From Amycolatopsis sp. NBRC 101858 (GTDB lineage: Bacteria > Actinomycetota > Actinomycetes > Mycobacteriales > Pseudonocardiaceae), in the NCBI RefSeq assembly GCF_030269325.1, contig NZ_BSTD01000002.1, positions 2,108,001 to 2,172,000 on the forward strand: a stretch of DNA of 64,000 bases, in the 5' to 3' direction. Of this stretch, positions 57,367 to 64,000 are shown one piece after another (position 1 is the first letter of the stretch; each line of letters opens with the position of its first letter). The position numbers and the translations under genes were made by a program. A model generated the notes under the pieces. The model was not told where the DNA came from. It searched no databases and saw only the letters and a program-made list of their open reading frames with translations.

Positions 57367-59139
57367 ATGACCTCGTTCACCTACGCCGCGAACCCCGTCC
57401 GGGTGGTCTTCGGCCGCGGCACGCTCGGCACTCTCGGGGACGAGGCCCGCCGCCTCGGGCTGAGCCGCGTCCTGCTCGTCGGCAGCCCGCGCTACGCCGA
57501 CACCGCCGCCGACGTGCTCGGCCCGCTGCTGGCCGCCCGCTTCGAAGACGCCGCCATGCACACCCCCGTCGACGTCACCGAACGCGCGCTGAAGGTCGTC
57601 GCCGAGCACGACGTCGACGGCGTCGTCGCCATCGGCGGCGGCTCGGCCACCGGGCTGGCCAAGGCGATCGCCCTGCACACCGATCTGCCGCAGCTGATCG
57701 TCCCGACGACGTACGCGGGCTCAGAACTCACCGAGGTCCTCGGGCAGACTGCCGACGGCCGCAAGACCACGCAGAAGACCCCGAAAGTCCGGCCCGAGAC
57801 GGTCATCTACGACGTCGACCTCACGCTCGGCCTGCCCGTGCCCTTCTCCGCCGCCAGCGGCCTCAACGCGCTCGCGCACGCCGTCGAGGCCCGCTACGCC
57901 CCCGACGCCAACCCGATGACCGACTTGCTCGCCGCGGAAGCAACGAAGCTGCTCACGAGCGCCCTGCCTCGCATCGCCGAGAATCCGTCCGATGTGGACG
58001 CCCGCACCGACGCCCTGCGCGGCGCCTGGCTGGCCGGCACGTGCCTCGACGCCGTTTCGATGGGCCTGCACCACAAGCTCTGCCACCTCCTGGGCGGCAA
58101 GTTCGGCCTGCCGCACGCGGAAACGCACGCCGTCCTCCTCCCGTACGTCATGGCCCACCAGGGTCTCGACGACGCCGGTGAGATCTTCGACCTAGCCGCG
58201 AGCCTCCCGATCCCGCACTCGCTGGCCGAGCTCGGCCTCACGGAAGCGGACATCGCGGACGAGCCGGAAGCGGCCCTGCTTCGCCAGGCGATCGACGGCA
58301 CCCGGCCGGCCGCTCCGCCCAGCCTCAAGGCGCTCACGAACCAGGTCGTCGACAGCTTCGCGGGCGCCCCGGACCGCATCCGCGAACTCCTCTCCGACCT
58401 CGTCCAGACGCTGCACGGGTACGCCATCCGCACCGACCTCACCCAGGACGAGTGGGAGTACGCGATCGGCTTCCTGACCCGCGCCGGGCACATCACCACC
58501 GACACGCGGCAGGAGTTCATCCTGCTGTCGGACACCCTCGGCGTGTCGAGCGTCGTCGACGTCCTGACGAACTCGCGGACGCCGGACACGACGCCGTCGG
58601 CCGTGCTCGGGCCGTTCTACGTCGAAGGACCACCCGAGACCCCGCAGGGCGCCGACATCGCGGCGGGACTTCCCGGCACTCCACTGTGGACCGACATCCG
58701 CGTCACCGACACCGAGGACCGGCCGGTGCCGGAAGCGGTCGTGGACGTCTGGCAGTCCAATGAGGACGGCTTCTACGACGTCCAGCTGCCCGAGGTGGAC
58801 GGCCCGGTGCTGCGGGCCCGGTTCCGCACCGACGCCGAGGGCAGGCTGCGCTTCCGGACCATCGTGCCCAGCGCGTACCCGATCCCCTCGGACGGCCCGG
58901 TCGGGCAGATGCTCGACGCCGTCGGGCGCCACCCGTACCGCGCACCGCACGTGCACTTCATGATCGCCAAGCCCGGCTACCGGACGCTGATCACGCAGCT
59001 GTTCGTCGCCGGCGGCGAGTACCTCGACTCCGACACCGTGTTCGGGGTCAAGGACGGCCTGATCGTCGACTTCACCGAGCGGCCCGGCGGCGGACGCCGG
59101 CTCGACTTCACCTTCCGCATCTCTGGGAGCAGCGAATGA
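57367..59139 (+). CDS. Maleylacetate reductase fused to hydroxyquinol 1,2-dioxygenase
   Basis: A 590-residue bifunctional protein. Residues 1-305 are an iron-type alcohol-dehydrogenase/maleylacetate reductase domain (IGGGSATGLAKAIA, TTYAGSELTEVLG, LHHKLCHLLGGKFGLPHAETHA with the metal histidines); about 318-590 is an intradiol dioxygenase (GPFYVEG with a Tyr ligand, SAYPIPSDGPVG with Tyr, RAPHVHFMI with two His, GYRTLITQLF). The dioxygenase opens hydroxyquinol to maleylacetate, which the reductase turns to 3-oxoadipate. Fusion lets the product pass directly. The maleylacetate reductase part is somewhat shorter than the usual 350. Overlaps the hydroxylase gene by ATGA. Confidence 0.93.
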   Translation: MTSFTYAANPVRVVFGRGTLGTLGDEARRLGLSRVLLVGSPRYADTAADVLGPLLAARFEDAAMHTPVDVTERALKVVAEHDVDGVVAIGGGSATGLAKAIALHTDLPQLIVPTTYAGSELTEVLGQTADGRKTTQKTPKVRPETVIYDVDLTLGLPVPFSAASGLNALAHAVEARYAPDANPMTDLLAAEATKLLTSALPRIAENPSDVDARTDALRGAWLAGTCLDAVSMGLHHKLCHLLGGKFGLPHAETHAVLLPYVMAHQGLDDAGEIFDLAASLPIPHSLAELGLTEADIADEPEAALLRQAIDGTRPAAPPSLKALTNQVVDSFAGAPDRIRELLSDLVQTLHGYAIRTDLTQDEWEYAIGFLTRAGHITTDTRQEFILLSDTLGVSSVVDVLTNSRTPDTTPSAVLGPFYVEGPPETPQGADIAAGLPGTPLWTDIRVTDTEDRPVPEAVVDVWQSNEDGFYDVQLPEVDGPVLRARFRTDAEGRLRFRTIVPSAYPIPSDGPVGQMLDAVGRHPYRAPHVHFMIAKPGYRTLITQLFVAGGEYLDSDTVFGVKDGLIVDFTERPGGGRRLDFTFRISGSSE

Positions 59140-60878
59140 GCTACGACACCGACGTCATCGTGGTCGGCAGCGGCCCGGCGGGCGGCTCGGCCGCGCTGCT
59201 GCTCGCCACCTACGGCGTGCCGACCGTGCTGGCCACCAAGTACGGCTGGACGGCCAACACGCCCCGCGCGCACATCACCAACCAGCGCACCATGGAGGTG
59301 CTGCGCGACCTCGGCGTCGAGGACAAGGCCCTGGCCGTCGGCACGCCGCCGGAGCTGATGGGCGACACCGTGCTCTGCACGTCGCTGACCGGGCCGGAGA
59401 TCGGCCGGATCGCCAGCTGGGGCACCGGCGACCGGTCGGCGTCGGAGTACACCGCGGCCAGCCCGTGTCACATGATCGACCTCCCGCAGACCTACCTCGA
59501 ACCGATCCTGGTCAGCGAGGCCGCCGCCCGCGGCGCGAAACTGCGGCTGGACACGGAATTCCTCGACTTCACCCAGGACACCGACGGCGTCACCGCGCGG
59601 TTCCGCGACCGCGTGCGCGGCGACGAGTTCACCCTGCGCGCCAAGTACCTGATCGGCGCGGACGGCGCACGCAGCCGCGTCGCCGAGCAGGCCGGCCTGC
59701 CGATCGCCGGGCAGACCGGCAAGGCGGGCAGCATGAACATCACGTTCACCGCCGACCTCGCGCCGTACGTGGCGCACCGCCCGAGCGTCCTGTACTGGGT
59801 GATGCGGCCCGGCGCGCACCTCGGCGGGATCGGGATGGGCCTGGTCCGGATGGTGCGGCCGTGGAACGAGTGGCTGCTGACCTGGGGTTACGACATTTCG
59901 CAGGAGCCGCCCGAGGTCGACGTCGAAGAGGCGACGCGGCTGGTGCGCGACCTCGTCGGCGACGCTTCGCTGGAGGTCGAAATCACCTCGACGTCGCTGT
60001 GGACGGTCAACCACAACTACGCGACGGAGTACCGCGCCGGCCGGGTGTTCTGCGCCGGGGACGCCGTGCACCGGCACCCGCCGTCCAACGGGCTGGGCTC
60101 GAACACCTCGATCCAGGACTCCTACAACCTCGCGTGGAAGCTCGCGATGGTGCTTCGCGGCGAAGCGGGCGAAGGGCTGCTGGACAGCTACAGCGCGGAA
60201 CGGGCGCCGGTGGGCAAGCAGATCGTCGACCGGGCGAACCTGAGCCGTGACCAGTTCGGGCCGATCTTCGCCGCGCTGGGCATCACCGGCGACACCGACG
60301 CCGACGGCATCACGGCCGGGCTCGAGACCTGCCTCGCGCCCACGGCCGAGGGCGCGCTGAAACGGCGTGAGCTGGAGAAAGCGATCGAGCTGAAGCACTA
60401 CGAGTTCAACGCTCATGGCGTCGAGATGGATCAGCGGTACGTGTCGGGTGCAGTGCTGCCCGACGGGGTGATGGCGGTTTCCGAACGCGATCCCGAGCTG
60501 TTCCACCGGCCGAGCACCGAGCCGGGGGCGAAGCTGCCGCACGCGTGGCTGGTCGGCCCGCACGGCCGCCGGGTGTCCACTTTGGACCTCGTGGGCGGCG
60601 GCCGCTGGACGGTGCTGACCGGACTGACCGGGACGGCGTGGCGCGACGCGGCGGCCAAGGTGGGCGCCGAGCTGGGCCTCGACGTGCGCGCGGTGCGCGT
60701 CGGCGACCCGGAAGGCCGCGACGCGTACGGCGACTGGTCCCGGCTGAGCGGCATCGACGAGGACGGCTGCCTCCTGATCCGCCCGGACGGCTACGTCGCC
60801 TGGCGCCACCGCACGGCCGCCCCGGAAGCGGCAACATCCCTTCTGACGGCGCTGCGCAGCCTCCTCGACCGTGCTTGA
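59136..60878 (+). CDS. FAD-dependent phenol hydroxylase (resorcinol/TfdB-type)
   Basis: A 580-residue group A flavoprotein monooxygenase: GSGPAGGSAALLLA at the N terminus, RAHITNQRTMEVL, YLIGADGARSRVAE (the GD-like FAD/NADPH site), and VFCAGDAVHRHPPSNGLGSNTSIQDSYNL with the second FAD motif; C-terminal thioredoxin-like domain (about 430-580). It resembles 2,4-dichlorophenol and resorcinol hydroxylases. In the coupled context it most likely makes hydroxyquinol from resorcinol, analogous to the Corynebacterium glutamicum NCgl1111-1113 set. The substrate is inferred from neighbours. An inverted repeat array follows. Confidence 0.9.
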   Translation: MSYDTDVIVVGSGPAGGSAALLLATYGVPTVLATKYGWTANTPRAHITNQRTMEVLRDLGVEDKALAVGTPPELMGDTVLCTSLTGPEIGRIASWGTGDRSASEYTAASPCHMIDLPQTYLEPILVSEAAARGAKLRLDTEFLDFTQDTDGVTARFRDRVRGDEFTLRAKYLIGADGARSRVAEQAGLPIAGQTGKAGSMNITFTADLAPYVAHRPSVLYWVMRPGAHLGGIGMGLVRMVRPWNEWLLTWGYDISQEPPEVDVEEATRLVRDLVGDASLEVEITSTSLWTVNHNYATEYRAGRVFCAGDAVHRHPPSNGLGSNTSIQDSYNLAWKLAMVLRGEAGEGLLDSYSAERAPVGKQIVDRANLSRDQFGPIFAALGITGDTDADGITAGLETCLAPTAEGALKRRELEKAIELKHYEFNAHGVEMDQRYVSGAVLPDGVMAVSERDPELFHRPSTEPGAKLPHAWLVGPHGRRVSTLDLVGGGRWTVLTGLTGTAWRDAAAKVGAELGLDVRAVRVGDPEGRDAYGDWSRLSGIDEDGCLLIRPDGYVAWRHRTAAPEAATSLLTALRSLLDRA

Positions 60879-61010
60879 AGGGTCGACCGCGTGATCAGAG
60901 GGTCGACACGCGTGATTGGAGCGACGACACGGCGGGTCCGGCCGCCGAAGCTCGTGTCGACCCTTCAATCACGCGTGTCGACCTCCCCATCACGCGTGTC
61001 GACGCTTCCT
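60871..61010. repeat. Inverted array of GTCGACACGCGTGAT units between convergent genes
   Basis: Left arm: TTGAAGGGTCGACCGCGTGAT and AGGGTCGACACGCGTGATT (60875-60918); right arm: GTGTCGACCCTTCAATCACGCG, TGTCGACCTCCCCATCACGCG and TGTCGAC (60954-61003), the reverse complement of the left units. About 30 bases separate the arms. The units contain the palindromes GTCGAC and ACGCGT. It fills the space between the hydroxylase stop and the cyclophilin stop and should act as a two-way terminator. Confidence 0.8.
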
Positions 61011-61967
61011 TCACGGGGTGGTGACCTGGGTGAAGGTGACCGGGATCTTCGGGGGGCCGCTGCCGTCGCCGATGCCGGGGCGGGACGGGTCGATGCCGCC
61101 GCGGGCCACCTTGTCCAGGACCGCCAGGCCCGCGTCGTCGATGCTGCCGAAGACCGTGTACTCCGGCGAGATCTCGACGTCGCCGAAGACCAGGAAGAAC
61201 TGGGACCCGCCCGAGTCGGGCTGGGCGGTCTTGGCCATGGCGAGGATGCCGCGGCCGTAGGTCAGCTCGGGGAACAGCTCGTCGCGGATCGAGTAGCCGG
61301 GGCCGCCCGTGCCGTCGCCGACCGGGTCGCCGCACTGGAGCATCTGCAGCCCGGACGTCACGGACAGCCGGTGGCACGACGTGCCGTCGTAGAACCGCTG
61401 CTGCACGAGGCTCACGAAGTTGACCACGGTGCAGGGCGCGAGCGCGCGGTCGAGCGTGAGGCCGATGTCGCCGGCGCTCGTGGCGAGCCGCACGGGAACG
61501 GTGCCGGACGACGACGCGGGGCCGTCGGCCGGCGGCGCGACCTTCTTCGGCGCCGGTGACGTCGGGTCCGGGGTGAAGGCGCAGGTCACCGGGTCGGCCA
61601 GCGGCTTCGACCGCTTCGGCATCCGGGCCGGGCCGATGGTGGGCACCGTGTACGCGGCGCTCGGGGCGCCGGCCGTCGTCGTCGGCGTGGTGAACGTCGG
61701 CGACGACGACGCGGGCCCGGCGCTCGCGCGGTCGTCGTCGCGCAGGAACCCGGGATAGCCCCAGGCCAGGAAGGCCAGCGCCATCACGATGACGACGACG
61801 ACCGACCCGGTGATCAGCACGACGGCGGCGGGCGAAGTCCTCTTCGGCGGCACCGGCGGCTGCCACGGCGGGTACTGGGAGAACTGCTGGTAGGGCTGCT
61901 GCGGGCCGTACCCCGGACCGGGCGGCGCCCCGTTCGGTCGCTCCCCTGGTGGCCCCGGCTCGCTCAT
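61011..61967 (-). CDS. Membrane-anchored cyclophilin-type peptidyl-prolyl isomerase
   Basis: A 318-residue protein: Pro/Gly/Gln-rich cytoplasmic N terminus (MSEPGPPGERPNGAPPGPGYG), one membrane segment at about 48-70 (AAVVLITGSVVVVIVMALAFLAW), a Ser/Thr/Pro linker, and an extracytoplasmic cyclophilin domain at about 165-318 with FYDGTSCHRLS, MAKTAQPDSGGSQFFLVFGD and the YTVFGSIDDAGLAVLDKVARGG end. It likely folds exported proteins. ATG 61967 is preceded by GGGGAG; the longer frame to 62150 lies in noncoding sequence. Similar to actinobacterial proteins often labelled PPIase B-like. Confidence 0.9.
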   Translation of the reverse strand: MSEPGPPGERPNGAPPGPGYGPQQPYQQFSQYPPWQPPVPPKRTSPAAVVLITGSVVVVIVMALAFLAWGYPGFLRDDDRASAGPASSSPTFTTPTTTAGAPSAAYTVPTIGPARMPKRSKPLADPVTCAFTPDPTSPAPKKVAPPADGPASSSGTVPVRLATSAGDIGLTLDRALAPCTVVNFVSLVQQRFYDGTSCHRLSVTSGLQMLQCGDPVGDGTGGPGYSIRDELFPELTYGRGILAMAKTAQPDSGGSQFFLVFGDVEISPEYTVFGSIDDAGLAVLDKVARGGIDPSRPGIGDGSGPPKIPVTFTQVTTP

Positions 61968-62052
61968 CCCCGCTCCCCTCGTCAGGGAGCCCATTCTGCC
62001 GGGTGGGCGGGCTCCCCGGGCGCGAACGCGGAAAGCCTGCCCGATCACCCCC

Positions 62053-64000
62053 TCACGGCAGCCCCCACGGGGTGCTCGCCCCGCCGGGCGCGACCGGCCG
62101 CACGCCGAAGTCCGGCCGGTCCCCCTTCCGGTACACGAAGGCGTCCTCACCGCGCCCCAGCTCCACCTGCACGTCCCCGTTGCCCAGCCGCCGCCAGCGC
62201 CGCGCGCGACCCCGGGCGTCCGTCACCGTCAGTTCGCCCTCGATACCCGGCCGCAGCACGCACGGCGCGCCCGCCTCGCTGTGCACCTTCAGCCAGCGCG
62301 TCTTCCCGCCCGCCCGGGACGCACTGAGCAGGAACGCGCCTTCGGTGCGGAAGTCCCGCAACGCGATGTCGCCCCAGGCCGCGGGTACCGCCGGGAACAG
62401 CCGGACCACGCCGCCCCAGCTCTGGACCAGCATGTCCTGCATGGACTTCGCCGCCGACAACGGTGTCTCGATGACCGGCCCCGACTCCTTGTACATCGTG
62501 TTCGGCTGGATGTACCGGCGCTGCAGCTCGCCGAGGTAGAACGCCGCCTGCTCGCCGCGCAGCATCTGCGCCGAGATCGACGCCGCCCCGGTGAACGTGT
62601 ACCCCTGCAGCGCACCCTCGAAGCCGACCCAGTGGTTCAGCGACGTCTCGATGATCTGCCGGTGTTCCGGCTGCTCCCACGTAACGTCGTAGAGCGGGTA
62701 GATCTGCAGCATGTGCGAGTAGTGCCGGTGCGACTTCGCGAACGGCACGCCCGCGCCGATCATGTACCCGTTCGCGTCGGCCGGGTAGTCCACCAGCGAC
62801 GCGAGGACGTCTCGCCACCGGGGCGCCAGCACGTCGCCCGGCGCGGTCTGCAGCAGCGTGCGACAGCCCCAGCGGATCAGCGCCAGATCGTAGTTGCAGT
62901 CCGGGGCGTCGACGCCGTACTCGGGCGAGAACGTCGGCGGCAGGTGCAGCTTCCCGTCCGCGCCCGGCGCGAGGAAGTGCAGGTAGTAGTTGATCGCCTT
63001 GCGCAGCAACGGGAACAGCGTGCCCCGGAGCAGCGCGACGTCCATCATGTGGCGGTAGGACAGCCACACGTTGTGCAGCGCCCACGTCAGGTTGCCGACC
63101 TCCGGGGTCGGCGGGTCCTGCCCCGGGATGCCGACCGGGAACCCGCTCGTCGCGTTCGAGACGCCGTTGAGCAGCGTCATGTCGGTCGTGCGCGGGATGC
63201 CCGCGGAATCGGCCTGGTACGGCGACGCGACCTGGCTGGTCAGGTTGCCGCGGTACTTGTCGAGGGCGTGGCTGACGGCGTCCAGCTCCAGGTGGTTCGA
63301 GCCGTGGATGAGCCAGTATTCGAGCTGGACGTTGAGGTTCCACCACGTCGCCGGCCACGGCGTGTTCTCCAGCCACGGCCCGGACGTCGCCATCACCGGC
63401 GCCTCGCGCCGCGCGGCCGACGCGATCTTGTACAGCTGGATCCAGTAGAAGCCCTGCAGCCGCGTGTCCGGAATGGACAGGAAACTGTGCTGGTAGTAGT
63501 CGTGCCACCAGCGCCGGTGGTCCTTCGTCAGCTCACCGAAAGCCGAAGCCCGGCGGACCGTCGAAAGCGCCCGAGCCGCCGACGTCTTCGACGGGTGTGA
63601 CCACGCCACCGAGGTGTACAGCGTGCGCGCGCCGCCGCGGGTGACCTCCCGCCAGGCCGTCACGTGCTCACCGCCGGCCAGCAGCGGCTGGACGGCCAGC
63701 CGCGCGTCACCGCTACCGCTCAGCTGCACCGGCGGGTTCGCGGTGTAGCCGGCCGGCGGCGGCTTGTTCCACACCGGATCGGCCCGCGGGCTGACCGCGA
63801 CCGCCGGGTGGAACACCCACTTGAACGCCCGTTCCCCCGCGGAGGGCCGGATCTCGACGGCCAGCAGCGACTGTCCGGTGTGGACGATCGCGCGCAGGCT
63901 CAGGCTGCCCGCCGCGGTCGTGATCGTGCCGGTCAGCTCGGCGTTCCACAGGTCCATCCGCCAGTCGATCGCGGTGATCGCGCCGACCGGTTCGAGGGTG
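62053..64000 (-). CDS. GH95-like glycoside hydrolase, 5' part outside window
   Basis: The frame is open from 62053 to the right edge, at least 649 residues of the C-terminal part. Features of the (alpha/alpha)6-barrel GH95 alpha-L-fucosidase/galactosidase family: WPATWWNLNVQLEYWL, NYDLALIRWGCRTLL, HRHYSHMLQIYPLY (HRHxSH motif), a final beta-sandwich with VRLFPAVPAAWGDI and a small C-terminal domain. The ATG at 63955-63957 is inside the gene; codons before it continue TLEPVGAITAIDWR. A signal sequence cannot be seen. Consistent with the other polymer-degrading enzymes; linkage specificity is unclear. Confidence 0.82.
   Translation of the reverse strand, partial: TLEPVGAITAIDWRMDLWNAELTGTITTAAGSLSLRAIVHTGQSLLAVEIRPSAGERAFKWVFHPAVAVSPRADPVWNKPPPAGYTANPPVQLSGSGDARLAVQPLLAGGEHVTAWREVTRGGARTLYTSVAWSHPSKTSAARALSTVRRASAFGELTKDHRRWWHDYYQHSFLSIPDTRLQGFYWIQLYKIASAARREAPVMATSGPWLENTPWPATWWNLNVQLEYWLIHGSNHLELDAVSHALDKYRGNLTSQVASPYQADSAGIPRTTDMTLLNGVSNATSGFPVGIPGQDPPTPEVGNLTWALHNVWLSYRHMMDVALLRGTLFPLLRKAINYYLHFLAPGADGKLHLPPTFSPEYGVDAPDCNYDLALIRWGCRTLLQTAPGDVLAPRWRDVLASLVDYPADANGYMIGAGVPFAKSHRHYSHMLQIYPLYDVTWEQPEHRQIIETSLNHWVGFEGALQGYTFTGAASISAQMLRGEQAAFYLGELQRRYIQPNTMYKESGPVIETPLSAAKSMQDMLVQSWGGVVRLFPAVPAAWGDIALRDFRTEGAFLLSASRAGGKTRWLKVHSEAGAPCVLRPGIEGELTVTDARGRARRWRRLGNGDVQVELGRGEDAFVYRKGDRPDFGVRPVAPGGASTPWGLP

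Noticed and set aside
60871..61010. Possible transposon end or att site
   Set aside because: No transposase or integrase nearby and units are repeated several times as in the other array.
1..64000. tRNA, rRNA and insertion sequences
   Set aside because: I read the intergenic gaps for cloverleaf patterns, rRNA segments and transposase motifs and found none.

Overview
The window is very high-GC DNA, almost fully coding, with many 1-4 base start/stop overlaps, frequent GTG starts and actinobacterial gene families throughout. The gene set suggests a soil actinomycete of the Pseudonocardiales, most likely an Amycolatopsis-like organism. That placement is inference from gene content and style; no 16S or other marker is present. 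I see no rRNA, tRNA, CRISPR array, transposase or phage gene.

Layout. 1-4843: end of a DUF6881 gene, a GNAT/Sir2 pair, and a tightly coupled leftward redox operon (small TM protein, ApbE-type flavin transferase, ferric-reductase-like membrane protein, NuoF-like protein, ferredoxin). 5088-8204: secreted phosphatase, MFS transporter, secreted beta-propeller. 8179-13214: RibD/DHFR-like protein, a membrane protein of unknown function, and three secreted polymer-degrading enzymes (GH6 cellulase, tannase/3-hydroxybutyrate-oligomer-hydrolase-like enzyme, PHB-depolymerase-like esterase). 13216-15443: a minimal RiPP-like locus, a 60-residue candidate precursor coupled to a fused TOMM cyclodehydratase (E1-like plus YcaO). 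15515-19200: two divergent regulator/target pairs (TetR/oxidoreductase, LacI/MFS). 19269-23262: 3-hydroxybutyrate dehydrogenase, MHS transporter and GAF-PucR regulator operon. 23336-28427: VOC/WYL pair, a START-like/acyl-CoA-ligase fusion, and a PadR-controlled GyrI-like gene.

28578-35945 is a five-gene cassette (SWIM zinc finger, DUF5691, MoxR AAA+, DUF5682, vWA) resembling E. coli yehLMPQ, preceded by a sequence close to the mycobacterial RecA-independent DNA-damage (PafBC) promoter. After a zinc-free-type ribosomal protein L36 gene come an EthA-like Baeyer-Villiger monooxygenase and a PL8 polysaccharide lyase. 40301-48466 is a full oxidative uronate/glucarate catabolic locus: uronate dehydrogenase, glucarate dehydratase, ketodeoxyglucarate dehydratase, 2-oxoglutarate semialdehyde dehydrogenase, a sodium:solute symporter, an IclR regulator and one gene of unknown function. 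48543-53105 holds a NodB deacetylase, a divergent histidine kinase/response regulator pair, an APH-like kinase and a secreted beta-helix protein. 53095-60878 has a TetR-controlled flavin/iron-sulfur reductase set and a resorcinol/hydroxyquinol pathway with a maleylacetate-reductase/dioxygenase fusion. The right edge has a membrane-anchored cyclophilin and a truncated GH95-like glycosidase.

Noncoding highlights: two large inverted arrays of short repeats (56113-56246 and 60871-61010), a tandem promoter-plus-palindrome repeat (40152-40290), several clean operator-like inverted repeats, a box shared by two secreted-enzyme genes, and a recurring 13-base near-palindrome. Together the genes describe a saprophyte degrading cellulose, polyhydroxyalkanoate, uronic-acid polymers and phenolics.
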